Below are positions 34,260 through 47,400 of a DNA stretch of 64,000 bases, piece after piece. The stretch covers positions 13,761,760 to 13,825,759 of the forward strand of contig JAJEKV010000021.1 in the NCBI GenBank assembly GCA_021234155.1. The letters run 5' to 3'. The stretch's first letter is position 1. Each line of letters opens with the position of its first letter. A program made the translations under genes and the position numbers. Under the pieces are notes generated by a model. That model was not told the DNA's origin, searched no databases, and saw nothing but the letters and a program-made list of their open reading frames with translations. This stretch comes from Isoetes taiwanensis (lineage: Eukaryota; Streptophyta; Lycopodiopsida; Isoetales; Isoetaceae).

Positions 34260-35220
34260 ACCAGCATCCAAACGTTTGACAAAACAATGCAGAGCGATTT
34301 GTTTTTCTCTACGATTTGTTTTTCTCTACAATGAACTGTACAATATTTTGTACTCTTATATTGTTACAGCATCCAAAGTTTGGCAAAACAATACAGTGAT
34401 TTATTTTTCCCTACAATAAAATGTAATGTGCTATTTTGGTGTTATATAATTCTTAATGCATGAAGATATTTCAAGAGTTACTAAAAACAAATAGTACAAA
34501 AGGAACTAAACAAATTTAGTGAGCTTCCCTCTTGCATCTTTAAACTTAATTCTTAGGGGCAAAAATATAATGGAATAAAACAGTTGCGCCTTGTTTGATT
34601 TACTACAAAGAAAAAAAAAACCATATCCTCTGTGCCTCTCTTATATTTTTGAAGCAAAGATTTTTGAAGCAAAGAAATCCTGTTGTCTGCTAAATTTTAG
34701 ACTCATTGCTTCTGTGTCAAGAAAAAAGGGAAAAATAAAAGGTAAAAGAGATGGACAAAACTTCTGTGCTCCTGCATCTGCAAAGACATGTTACAACATT
34801 ATATTTTGCCATGCTTTATCTGATGGAATGCCCGACCCTGCCCTTAACAAAGAACGTCTGTTTGTGCCTATGCGTTGCCATGAAAGCATTGCCCTAAATT
34901 CGTCGGATCATTATATCTTGCCCAATCCTCTGTCTGTAAAGCTTGTCTTACCATGTTTCAACCCTTGCCTATAATCTGTACTTACAATCCCTGTGAAAAG
35001 AAACAAAACCTTCCGCTTTGATCCTGATAATACTCTCTGCAATAGCCAAGTAGACTGCAATGCCATTTCTTTGCCTTACTTCTCCATCCTGCCATATTCA
35101 AGAGTCGCCTGATCCATCTGCCCCTCTGCCATACCCTAACGGACCGGCCGCGCGCAAAGGAAAAATATAGAAAAAAAAGGGTTGCGAAGAAAAGGGAATG
35201 TTAAAGAAAAAAAAATTGCC
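34260..35220. other. No gene seen
   Basis: AT-rich spacer. A 127-codon plus-strand open frame at 34591-34974 has no motif, no signal peptide and no splice support, and I do not call it. Short direct repeats (GATTTGTTTTTCTCTAC twice, GCATCCAAA(C/G)(G/T)TT(G/T)G twice) occur near 34.27-34.39 kb. Confidence 0.4.
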
Positions 35221-35224
35221 AATA

Positions 35225-35392
35225 TAGAGAAAGATTAAAAGTATTAGATAATTTCCGGACGGAAGGGATTCCGCCTGATAATTTTCTAGGCGGCGCCGCC
35301 AGCCTCGGCGGCACACTCGCAGATAGAGAAAGATTAAAAGTATTAGATAATTTCCGGACGGAAGGGATTCCGCCTGATAATTTTTGAGGCGG
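35225..35392. repeat. 99-bp tandem duplication with GC-rich palindromic core
   Basis: The unit begins TAGAGAAAGATTAAAAG and repeats at 35324, nearly identical over the first 68 bases. Each unit contains TCCGGACGGA, and GGCGGCGCCGCC lies at the junction. It sits at the left edge of a GC-rich island (35.1-36.0 kb) in an AT-rich region. Confidence 0.75.
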
Positions 35393-35399
35393 CGCACGA

Positions 35400-36010
35400 G
35401 CGGCGGAACGCGAAAGTGTGCCGAGGGTCAGCGGGCGCCGCCGAGAGAAAATTTTCCGGCGGGATCCCCCGCCGAAATTATCAAACGTAATACACGGGGC
35501 TAATTACATTACATAATTTATTTTCTGGCGGGGCCATTTTTCCGGCGGGCGATGGCCGATGCGGGCTTTCTATGCATTTGGGGCTTTCTCTGCATTTGGG
35601 CGATGGCGGATGATGCTATGGCAGAGGCAGAGGCAAGAGCAACAACGGCTATGGCAGAGGCAGAGGGAGCAAGAACGGCTATGGCAGAGTTGGGTCTTCA
35701 AAAATCGTCTCCATGGAGCATAAACCGGCTATGGCAGAGGGATCAAGGACACAAACCCACATGAGCATTCAATCGCAAGCCAAAAACGGCAGTTTTAAGC
35801 TCGATCTGCACCACCTTGGAGCAAATCCGGAGACGGATGTGGGAGCTCCACGGTTCCGGCATTCAAATGGAATGGTAAACTTCGTTAGATAACTGCAAAG
35901 CAGCCCACTTCATTAAAGAGCAGCGGCTATGGAGGTCCTGCCCAGCGGCTATGGCAGCCGGCTATGGAGGTCCTGCCCAGAAAAGAAAACCAGCCTATGG
36001 CGGCGCCGCC
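35400..36010 (+). repeat. GC-rich island with CGGCTATGG minisatellite
   Basis: CGGCTATGGCAGAGG or close variants recur at least six times from 35.6 to 35.99 kb, including a direct repeat of CGGCTATGGAGGTCCTGCCCAG. One open frame (35552-35764) reads repeated AMAEAEGARTAMAE-like units from this minisatellite. That is more likely a by-product than a gene. Confidence 0.55.
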
Positions 36011-36762
36011 ATACACAGGCGGAGGAAGAAATACGTCTCATATTATTGACAGAATTTTACAGTAATTCGCCCCAGGCGTGTATTACGGTTCTCCAAATCA
36101 TGGCAATGGTTAGTTGGATAAGTTGTATGGATATCAAACTATTGCTCCTACATGCAACATGGTCTTTTTATGAAGATGTTATGTTCGAGTATTCAAGACC
36201 AAGTTAAATTTATTTTGCTCAAGTGTTTAAGGGTGAAAGTTACTATTTATTTTCCAACAAGTTATTTGAAGTCCAAGATAGAAGATGAAGATACAATGGT
36301 CACCATTTTGTTTTTGCAATCTAATGAAGTCTAATGTTTGAATTCCTTTATTGTTTGAAAGCCTCGAAAGAAATTGGTACAAGTTTTAGTTTTTATTTAA
36401 GTGATTTGTACTGACCTAGAAAAGGCAACAACACCCCATGACCTATATAAAAAGTGATAAAAACGTATAAGTGATGTGAAGGGGATAGAGCGCCATACCA
36501 GGCAGTAGAGCGAGGATGCCACTGACCTGGATGGGATGCCACCCTATGGTTGAGGAAGAGAAAATGATGTTAGAAGTTTTTAGTATTTTTTTTTCCCTTG
36601 GAATACTTTTATAGATGCTTTTGAAGACTTGAAGACATTTTGACACATTGGATTTTTGTTAAATTATGATGCTATTTTGAGGAGCAAGTTGAAGACATGA
36701 AGATCAAAGAAAAGATTTTTGAAGAATTCATCGGGACAATGAATAGTCTTGGGGGGGAATAA

Positions 36763-37330
36763 TGTTGTGTGTTTTATCTCGACTATTTTTGCATGATGTG
36801 CTTAAATTGGTGAAATGTGTGCATAAATGGGGAACAATATGAGCGTAATGTGGAGAAAATGTAAAAAATGTGCAAATATTGTGGAGGAAATATTTATGAT
36901 GTACTGAAGTGGAACCTATGGATTTGAAGGAGTATTAAAGTCCTTAAGGAATATTTTCAATGGTTGACATTCTGAGGATGTGTTATGAATCTGGAAGAGC
37001 ATGATAGTTGCAAGGAGTTTAGATGGCCTATATTTGATGTTGAGTTGGCAAGATCTAGTGAACTTATGGTAGTTAGAATTTGGATCTAAGGTTGAGATTT
37101 GCCCAGATCTAGTCGCTAGGATCAAGTGCAGTTTTGTATAAGATAGCCAAAATTCGTGTAGAAGAGAGGCCCAATTTTGGAAGATGACATTTGGGCAAAG
37201 TTCTTGAACTTGTAAGTATCTTTCTTGATCAGTTGAATAATATTATATTGAAGTATGATATTTGGAGTATGATTATGTGATTCTCTCATCTGTTATCTCA
37301 ATTTCTCTAATCTTAAATGAAGTTAAGTTT
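36763..37330 (+). mobile_element. Candidate 3' LTR with polypurine tract
   Basis: CTTGGGGGGGAATAA at about 36748-36762 is a classic polypurine tract directly before TGTTGTGTGTTTTATC, the expected TG start of a plant LTR. Upstream 36.0-36.75 kb is likely internal element sequence. The right end is not determined, no matching 5' LTR is in the window, and no pol gene is recognisable. Confidence 0.4.
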
Positions 37331-37413
37331 ATGATATGAATTGGTGCAAGAAATTATGATGGAATAATTATGTTAGTGATGTATGATGCCAGTAGAGTGA
37401 GGCTTAGCCTGTC

Positions 37414-37635
37414 TCATATACTTTGAGATTTGCTTTGGTTCTTTGGTCTTGACTCTGCCTTGAATGCGTTGACCAAGCTAACGGCAGCTAAAGTCATCCC
37501 AACCAAGACGAAGCGACCAGTGACCCCATGGCCTAAAGAATCCATGGCCTTCCAACTATCAGTGCCACTCATCATGGCCATAATGATTCCACGAGTCATG
37601 GCAGGAATCATATGAGAGTGACTGAGGATCCTCAA
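37414..37635 (-). other. Unrecognised membrane-like open frame
   Basis: The frame from 37618 (MIPAMTRGIIMAMMSGTDSW ... GHGVTGRFVLVGMTLAAVSL) looks protein-like with one hydrophobic segment. It has no recognised family, upstream exon or promoter. It could be an exon, retroelement coding or chance. Confidence 0.2.
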
Positions 37636-37639
37636 ATGA

Positions 37640-39290
37640 CAGATCCTTTGCTATTTTGGGCCAAGACCATTGTACTAAATATACCAGAGTATTAGACTTA
37701 GATCTTTAGACAAGTTCAGGCATTTTTGTTGTCTCATCTCCTTACAGAGTTTTTCATGTACTCTCTTTGGTTTAAGGATACTTATTGTCTCATCTGTTTG
37801 TCGTCTCATTGTCTTCCTTCTCTTTTTGTATTGCAAAGTCCGCGTGACAATCGTTTCTTCTTGAGGAGTAGTTTGTAGTACGCAAGAGTTCTCACAGAGG
37901 CCTTTCTATGATATACTTTGTACACTGATAAAGTTTTTGAGATTGCGAGTATATTGAGCAGGAAGGTCAAACCTTTTTGCAAAAGACATTTTACAAACTT
38001 TAGTTGTTTGCATAAGGAGATAATTTACAAAATTTAGATGTTTGCAATATGTCCTCCTCAAATAGGAACCAAGGGCAAGACATAAATGAACTATAGAAGC
38101 AAGGGGCAAGAATGCGAGCTTCTTACGTGTCTAGGAAGATTTTCCATAAGCTAATACAAGAACCTTACAATATAGCATTTTTATCTGAAATCTTTGAAGT
38201 GTAATGTAAGAATGTATGATTGCTAAAACCCGAAATCACGAGCCTACGATTTCTAAGATGACGTCTTCTTGTCGATAGAAAGGAATCATACCAAGAACCA
38301 TACCAAGGAATCCACACTTTGTTGACATTTTGGTCCTGTATCACAGACATACCAAGACTGCATGTGGACATGGTCATTGGATGCAAGACCTATGGTGTCT
38401 AGTTAAAGCTTTTGCTTGTTTTCTATATAAGCAATCATACCACCAATTTTTCTTTTTCCTTTTTCTTCCCCCCCCCCCCTCCAAGAATCAAATGGCTCTT
38501 TCATATGGAATGTGATTGTTACAAGAATCAAAACAAACTTTAATGATCTAAGCTTTATGCCAACAACCTTATATGCCCTTTTTCTAAGCAATGTACACAT
38601 GAGAGGACCTACACCTCTTGTCAAGGTTAGAGGCTTGATTAGAGGTTGTTGGATTCATGACTTTGGTGTCTATAGTGTCATGATTACTTTTTCACTTCCC
38701 TTCTCGAAAAGCAGATGTTACGGTCCTAGTTTGGTTGAACATCCGTGTTGTACTGTAGCTCTCATACGTATATGTTTTTCAAGCTTAGAGGATTGATTAT
38801 GAGCATTATATATGGATCCATTAACTAACTCCCCATGCACAACCTTTTACATATCATGGTAAACATATCCATATATAGTCACTAAGTAAGGTGGCCATGT
38901 TCTATTTCAACATGCCTAGAAATTTAATTTGTAAGGATATTGCATCATTCCCTCTAACTATAAGCTAGAGATTATGCAAGTGATTACATCTCAAACTTGA
39001 GCTATAGGAATCCAACAACACATCTAGACAATAAGTTATGACTCAAGCACTCTCACATCATATTGATACCATTCTTACACCATATCAATGAAATTCTAGA
39101 AGCACTCTTGATCTTGGCCATCCATTAGTCCAAACTTAAAATGTAGAAACTGCACCGCACCCCCTGCATCAATGTTCATATATGGCTATGATTCCTAAAG
39201 GTGCCATATCTAAGTCTTGGAACTGTTGTGGATGCTTTAAAAGATAAAAACGACCAAAAAAAAAAAAAAAAAAAAGCAAACATGCCCTCA
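37640..39290. other. No gene seen
   Basis: Spacer without supportable coding, ending in a run of about 20 A at 39256-39275. A C-run of ten or more occurs near 38470. Confidence 0.4.
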
Positions 39291-39296
39291 GGCCAC

Positions 39297-39437
39297 CAGA
39301 GGGCAACCCTCTGTGCGCAGCACCTTGTTTATTCTAGTTTATGTGGCATGTTTGATCCTAGGCTTGTTTGAGCCTAGGTGGCTTGTTTGAGCCTAGGGGC
39401 AATGCTTGAGCCTAGGTGGCTTGTTTTGAGCCTAGGC
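39297..39437. repeat. Hairpin repeat followed by GAGCCTAGG minisatellite
   Basis: A 7-bp perfect stem CAGAGGG/CCCTCTG with loop CAA, then TGCGCAGCACCTTGTTT, is shared with 53033-53070. From 39343 a minisatellite follows with four clear GAGCCTAGG units joined by GTGGCTTGTTT or variants. Confidence 0.7.
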
Positions 39438-39514
39438 CCCACCCTTTCTTTCCTCCGACATAATGTATATCAAAAAGAAAAAAAAAAAAGGAAAAGAAAA
39501 AAGAAGATTTTTTC

Positions 39515-40330
39515 TTTTTGAAAGGAAGAAAGCCAAAAAGTTTATTAATCAGATATAAAAAGTACAAAATTTACATGTCTCATCTAACTGTGTAAGCACA
39601 AAAAGATGCAATGGGACCATTGAGCCTGGAACACAATGTACTTACTCCAGAATAGAAAACTAACAATAAGAATCAATTTGAAGATTCTCAATCCAGATAC
39701 GTTCCATCGTTTTCGACTCAAGGGAAAAACATTCTTAAGCTGTCAGTATCTTTTTCTGGCCCACTGTAATAACACCTCGTGCAGATGAATAAATGCTTGA
39801 AAGATGTGGAGTCTGCGACGCTCCAATATCGACCACAAGAGCCAACCAGAATCGAGATGGAATGCCCTTTGTTTAGCTGAGGGCCATGCATTGGGATAGG
39901 ATGCCAAGAGGATGCATCGGTAGTACAATGCACAGTTGAACAAACCTTGTAGCCAGGACCACGCCGGCTGAACCTCTAGACAATACAAGAGACAGTGCTC
40001 AAGAGTCCCAATGTCTAAAAGGCAGAGCGGGCATATTGCAGATTTGCAAGGATCATAACGATGTCGGCATTAACATGCAGGCACCTGTGGATAACCTGCC
40101 ACCATAGTATAGAGACTTTAGGGTGGAGCAACTTATCCCCAAAGCCATCGCCATGTACGAGGATGTGGACCTCCGATACCATGACGTTTCCATCTCTAAA
40201 TCAACCCCATAGATATATACAACAAGAACAGGGTTTCTGGCCTTGATATCCAGCCTGTTTAACTACATGAATCAGCCTTGTGTTTAGATATTAATATCCA
40301 CCCTTATCATCTGCGATCCTAACCATCGTT
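39515..40330 (-). mobile_element. LINE 3' part (poly-A family)
   Basis: 5'-truncated minus-strand relative of the split LINE at 18.7-22.8 kb. It encodes the post-RT zinc-finger region: ICPLC ... LEHCLLYCLEVQPAWSWLQG, then WLLWSILERRRLHIFQAF. The tail is A-rich after TTAATAAACTTTTTGGC. Because it is uninterrupted, it shows the original sequence across the point where the other copy was broken (GGCAGAGCGGGCATATTG at about 40020). Confidence 0.8.
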
Positions 40331-40875
40331 AATGACACTAGCAATTTTTATCAAGCAATTTCTATTCTTGGCAGAGCAAAAGAATAGACTGCTCAAAAAA
40401 CCACAAGGCAAACTCAGGGTGACTCGATTGACCATTCTTGAGGGCCATAAACAACAGCGACGGGTTCGCACAGCAATAAGGATGACCGAAAAAATCTTAG
40501 CACTACCAAGTTTGGAGTAGTTTTGTAATATTCTAAGTATATATTAACCATATGAGCCAGGGTTTGCCCCTCTCGAGGCAACCGAAGAACGATTTTCACA
40601 TCTCATTTGTTGTGGCAAGTACTTGGGGCATGGCTTAAAGATGGATTCAAATTTATGCTAATCCTGATTTTCCTGCCATGCCAGCCTCCCTTGTGAGCCT
40701 CAAGAATACTTAAGTAAATTCTTGCATCCAAGAGCTGAGATTTCATGTGCAAGCTTGAATAAGGATTTGAAAGAATATGCGTGAAAGCCTAATTTTAAAG
40801 TCCTTATATTTGGAAAGATGATCGTCTTTTCCCATTAAAATGGGTTGCAAATGGAGCCTTAAGAAACAGAAAAAG

Positions 40876-41032
40876 TAAGGTAAGGTTATCGGTCTGACCG
40901 AGGCCAATAACCAAAAATGCGTGATCGAGGCTGTACGTCCTCGGCCAGATATTTGGCACGTAAGACATACAGCCGCGATCACGCATTTTTGGTTATCGAC
41001 CGAGGCGAAGACATCGCGATAACCACCTTATC
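40876..41032. repeat. Long hairpin (foldback / MITE or small-RNA precursor-like)
   Basis: Arms 40906-40939 and 40964-40997 are inverted copies, 31 of 34 matching (ACCAAAAATGCGTGATCG / CGATCACGCATTTTTGGT), with a 24-nt loop. Weaker pairing continues outward through AAGGTTATCG / CGATAACCACCTTA to about 157 nt in total. It lies 430 bp beyond the 3' end of the NAGS gene. Confidence 0.85.
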
Positions 41033-41460
41033 AGACTTATAGGGGTTGAATAGTACTGATAATTAGTTATCAATATCAGTACTCCTCCAATAAAGATAAT
41101 TAAAAAACTAGGACTTTCACTTTACACAAGAGAGTTCGATGAGGCTTTATGCCCCACACCAAACTTGAATACAATGACTAACCACCAAATCACAAAGAAA
41201 AAAAAGACTTTAAGGCCATTTCATACCCAATTCAATCTACATAATGATGTGTTCTTGCACCAATACCAATTAAAGCTAGAGACTCTTGCTTGATTGGGAC
41301 TCTGCTCAGGGCACCGGACCTTTGTGTTCATGGACAAAAATGTGATCGTGTCTTTCAAATCAACCCCATATAATTATTAGGCAACAAGTTGATGTCAAGA
41401 TTCGTATCAATAATACATCATATATTTTAGTAATACATACTCCTGCACGCATAACAACGG

Positions 41461-44400
41461 TCAAGTCGTGACATTTTGTAGTTCTTTCACATAATATTTT
41501 GAACCACGAGCCAAATTTATTTTCTTCCTTTTATCCAAAGGAATTGTCTCAATTGTGCAAGAAGAGAAGCCTCGATGCATGAACCTGTACAAGAAAATAG
41601 GTATTACAGAACATGCTATACCAACAGCGTAGCTACCAACAGAACTTTCATGCATACCAATCTGCAGTGCGGGTGGTCAGTAGAAAGAGCTTCTTGAGGC
41701 CCATTCTCGCTGCTTTCTTCTCTATATAATCTGAGGCAGAAGTGCATCTTATAAACTTATAGAAATGATAAGAGCGTGCACAGAATTGTAACCTTTTTTA
41801 TGTTAATACTGATCTCAAATATAATACAATGTCCAAACTACAAAGTTCGTCCAAGAAGAAAGAGAGATAAGAAAAGTTCACGACGAAATTACTCCCATGG
41901 AACAATAGAGAAATTAATGGTGGACAGTCAACTTAAAATTGAGCATCTCTCAAATAGACTTTTTACGTTGCCCTGGCAACCAGGCTTGAGTCTGTCATGG
42001 AAGTGAACATGGGCTTGAGTGTGTCATGGAAATGAACTAGAGAGCTTATTGTATGAAAATTGCTTCCTTCAATATATTAGGGCCTTAAACTAATTAATCT
42101 TGTTTGAAACCACGTATTTTCCATCACATTTACAGTACATGCTCCATCTAATTTCATCCGACCTGCATGAAATAAAATGCTATTTATTTCTTTTTAGAAT
42201 GCTCTTTTTATTATTCTGGTAAGCAGCCTCAACATCTAGCACAGCAAAATACCGAATCTCCAGGATTGTTTAGTTATTGCTTTCAAACAATACATATTTA
42301 GATTTTGAAAGAAGAGAAATTGTTTCAGAAATTACCAAGCATGCTATCGCCTTGCCCATGACCTTGGCATTCGGGAGAAACACAAAAAGCAGCCACTTCA
42401 CCACATTTATCTTCAAAGTATGGAAATAAAGCGGCACAAGCAATTATTGAACCATCCCTCTCCACAACTGTGTAAGAATCCAGTTCCTGGACAAGCTGCA
42501 TCAATCACCAAGAATATTATGGCAATTAAACAAGCAAAGAATACCCAATGAATCAGCCTACCTGCTCTTGAGGTCGGTTAACTACAACTCCACTTTCTTG
42601 AAGGGGCCCAAGCAAGCTTTCAATACCAGGAATGTCAGTCGGCATTGCTGAACGAATGCCTTCATACATATCACTGTAAGAACTTACCCATTCGTTAACC
42701 AAAAATATTGATAGCATTCCTTTTGATCAAAAATACATTTTACACATTCTACTGATGAGGTACAGAATGCTTTACTGTTAAAAAAATATTGCAGACCGCA
42801 TACTCCAATTTTGCAGATTGCACATAAACAAGTATGTTTCACGTTGTTATAAGTATCTACAGACCATACCTTGATATCATTGTGCCTACACCATCCCGCG
42901 TATAAAGCTCAAGCAGCAACACACCTTCTGTAGTCCCATCTATGAGATGCACACGGCGAACACCACTCTGAAAAGATGCCAACATTGTTGGAACTGTGTC
43001 TTGTCACTTGCTATTTTCTAATTAATAGAAGACCCATGCTGGATTTTCAAGTTATACGGTACTATTGAGACATGCATTCCCACATTTATGATTCTCAAAT
43101 TCAATGGCAGGATTCAACATGCATGACCAGAACAACAAACTTTTAATGCAAAGCCTTTTCAAATCTAAGTAAAAAGAGGTGCAAAAGTAGACTATCTAAT
43201 CTGGATTGCAAATACTTAGTAGGCAAATGCTAGAACATATCAAGCTTAACAGCCGGGTCGTCCATTCTCTCGTTCATCAAACTAGCTTTGAATCACTCCC
43301 CCTAGGAATCTTAAAGCTTGCAAATAAAGACTTCAAACATGTCCAATTTCCTTCATGCATAAAAAAGTATCTAGATTAATAGCCAAGCTATAAATGCCCT
43401 TTTGAGAAAGCAAAGTTAAGCAAGAATTTTCACAACACAAAAATGGATAATGAAGTGCATGTCAAAGGAAGATTAACTGTATGCATTTCACCGATGATGT
43501 TTCCAACAAATACGTTTATTATTTTGAAAGTAAAACTTCTTCATTTCATCTCACAAGTGCTTTTAGGTGATTGAAGTAAGCTATGGATCTTGCATTTCAT
43601 CAGAGACCTAATGGAATGAGACCTAATGGAGCAACTACATGCACATGCTCACCAGAGCATAGAAAACAGAAGCTTCTTGCAAATTAAAACAGAAAGAAGA
43701 CTTCTAACCAAAAACTTGACATAAGAACAAGAACCTTACTCGACAAACATAGACAGCTGCAGCCAACTCCGAAAGATAGCCATATATTCTGCTCTGCCTT
43801 TCTTTACCACCAATAGCAAACCCGTGACCATCTGTATTTTCAGCTGGTAGCCCGTTGCTTTCATTTACATCATTAAGCGATCCAGAATTATTCTCTTTAT
43901 TAGTCAGAAATGTATCTATTCCCAAACTTTTCACATATCCTGGACCAACAACAGCCTTTACATAGTCAGCAGCTGTAGAGCTCTGACTAGCCCACTTTCT
44001 TATCAGCTGATCAGCTTGTGGAAGAGTCAAGAACCTGATAAGGTTGGAGCTTTCATCAAGAATGGGACCATCGAGGAGACACAGCAGCTTATCAGCCTTC
44101 AAAGAAATGGCACAAGCTGTGGCCACTTCGTAGGTACTGCATCAGCACAAGTAGCATCTCACTACAGCTTAAATAAACAACAACATGCCTTGAGCACTGA
44201 TATTGAACAATTCTTATGATAATGGGAAAAAAAACTGATTTCTAAATCATGACACACCCGATCCCTCTTGTTTTGAGGTCATTTAAGACAATCAGGCTTG
44301 GAAAAGCTCATTTGCTAACTATTGGTCATCATGGGATGACCCAAACAATGCAAAGGAAACACTGTATCATAAAATCAGGGCATAAACTTTATACCAGGGA

Positions 44401-47400
44401 TGTCCAAGATTTCTAGTAGATTCGCTGATGGCAGGACAAGAAATACATCCAAGCAAAGAATTACAATCATGTTTGATTGTCTGTAAGTTGGACTGTCGGA
44501 CGGATATTTAAATTACTTAACAAGATACCATTCTGCAGTTATTCTAACAACTAGCTTAGAAACGGGATGCATTAAAGGGGACAGAGACGGCCATATTGAC
44601 ATACTTGCAATTTACAGCCTCTCCAGTGCTCGTCCACCCTAGATTGCTTAGTAGCAGAATACAGTTGCAGACAAATACTTGATTTACTTAACAGGAAACC
44701 AATCTGCACTTATTCTTTCTACTTGCTTAAATACGGGAATGCATTAAAGGGGACAGAGAAGGCCATATAGCCATACTTGCAATTTAAAACCTCTCCAGTG
44801 CTCGTCCAACCAAGATTGCTTAGTAGCACAATACAGTTGCTATCTAGCCTCTCGCGAATTCGAGCCACATCAATTTTTCTTACTTCCCCAGTTGCACCAT
44901 AATCTACACCATTGACGACACCCCTGCGCTGTAAAGGAGAGCAGGGTTGATAAGAAAAAGAAATATACTTGACACTGACGCATACCAACAGTAAGAATCA
45001 TGACCCATCTGACTAAAGTGTACAATTACATGACAGTGCTGTAACAGGAAAGGACAATCAAAGGGGCATGAAAATAATAAATCTGCTACTCAAAGGGAAC
45101 CATCCAAACAAATAGAAAGCCATCATATTGCAGAGTCTCAATGAGAAGCTTCCACCTTTGCTGCAAGAAAATTACCGCCTGCCACACTAACTCCAGCCTC
45201 ATTCCAACGACCATTTTGACCATGCCGACGTAGCACCGGAATTAATGGCCCTCGTGATAGTTTTGCTTCTAATTCTATTCGAATTTTTCCTGCAGCCTCC
45301 ATAGCAGCCTCCAATGCTGCTGCATCTGTTATTCTATATGCTCCAACATACTTAGGCTCTTGACCTGAAAAGCAGATAAGCTGACTAATAAATATTGCCA
45401 GCTTCAAGAGTATTAATTGTTTGTCCGAATAACTACTAGTTTCGTATTACAAGAGACTATAAAACTTCAAGATACATCTTTGTGCCCTTCATTCTTCACA
45501 GTAAGTTTTTTTTATCAAGTACGATCAAGAACATAATGATGCACACCCAGAGTAAAAAAATCATCAAGATATTGGTTCTCCATGGAACATTTTCATTGGC
45601 TCCCTTAAACGTTGGCAGACGATGACTTTAGACGTAATTCACACACACTGTAACACCATTTTGAATAGTCATGCATCTATTCTTCTTGATAAAATGATAA
45701 GTTCAGATCAATTACCTCTTTCCCTGAGAAGAACGTCTACTTGCACATGTGTTCCTGGCACTATGACCAATTTAATCCCCAATCCATGCAGAAGGGAGAT
45801 GTCCTATAGACCAAAAAGAATTATTATTAGATAAAACTAAATAAATTTATAAGACAAGCAAAACTAGATTTAAGAAAGTCCATAAGGGTGCGTTTGTGTA
45901 TTTTGGGACCTTGAGAAGTCTTGGCATGAAGCAAAAACCAACCAATAGACCCCACAATCATTTGAACAGAAAGATCCCTGTACTGATGCAAATGCTAGTA
46001 GTTATAGAAATCAATTACCTAGCCTCCCTGAAATCAGAGAAGTATAGTCTGTAAGATATATTAGCTTCATACACATGAGGTATTTTGCCATTGACTTTGC
46101 TCTCTCTGAGACATATACTTAGACACAGGCATCAAGTACTTCAGGCTTGTATACTTCTAGCATGTTTGCAAACACCGTATGCAAAGAATAAACACGCTCC
46201 TCATGGCTCTGTTTCTCCAGATATTGAACATGCTATAACAACTTTGCAGCATATGCTATATAGTTACTTTGCTGCAAAGCAATAAACTTTTTGACATCGC
46301 TAAATACCAAATAACAAATGGAACCTCCATCAGTGAAATTTCTGTTTCCCAACAATCAGGATACTCATTTCCAGATGCTTGTATCCCATTGCAATCTATC
46401 TGGCTCTAAAAATGATAACCTCTTGCATTTAATAAGTCTCAAACCCTTTGAAATAGTTCATTTCCTATCCTACTAGAAATCGAACCTCTTAAAGCCTTAA
46501 ACCCTTTGAAATAGTTTATTTCCTATCCTATTAGAAATCGCTTTTGTTGTGAGTTTTTTTTTGTTTTTTTTCGTATTATTTTATGTCTAAATGAAATGGC
46601 ACAGAAGTCCAACTGTAAAAACCTTATCTTCGTACTGTTGTTGAGCAGCCACAGGCTGTGTGCAGTAGAAGAACAATGGGATAGTGCCACAGACATTAAT
46701 AACCTTATAAGAACAATTCTGGCCAAAAGTCCGTGTCTAAAATGCATGAACATATTGGTTATTGCAAAACTGCCTTACTATATAATGAGAGCTCAATGAC
46801 TGCAGTCCATTTTCTGATGCAACTAGGTATTTATATGCGTTTTACATTCAAACTAGAAAAGTGCCCAGCATTGCAAGGCATTTTTAGGGGTTCACATCAA
46901 AATCATTCCTTGTTTAGTTGCCTTAAAGCCCTTGGTTTACCCTAGTAAAAGGACAAACTAAAGTTGTTATAAGCTAATCCAGATCATCCTTTTCTACCAA
47001 CAAAAGTCAAATCAATGATGTCAGAGCAAGAGATTTCAAGTTCTTCCTCAAAACTCATCTTGCTTGCTTCATCAACGTGACCTTGCCTTCCAGAGTAAGT
47101 GTAAATCACAAAAATATCTTGCATCCAAAGAAATCATTGTAATATTTACGACAACTCGGTTTTATGTCAAACGATGGTTGCATATAACTCGTTTGCAATA
47201 ACTATGGTGTGGGGAATGAAACTTTCGTGAAATAGGTGCTATAAAGCTCATTATTGATAGAAAATGAAGACAATGGCATTCCTCTATGTCTTTGATCACA
47301 AACGGGCTTTATCATGTTTCTGCTGTTTATGACGGTAACAAAATGGTGAACTCAAGAGTTTTACATGATCAATTGCAAGTGAGTGCAATGATAGTTTGTA

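Noticed and set aside
34591-34974. 127-codon plus-strand frame
   Set aside because: Low-complexity start, no motif, no promoter or splice evidence.
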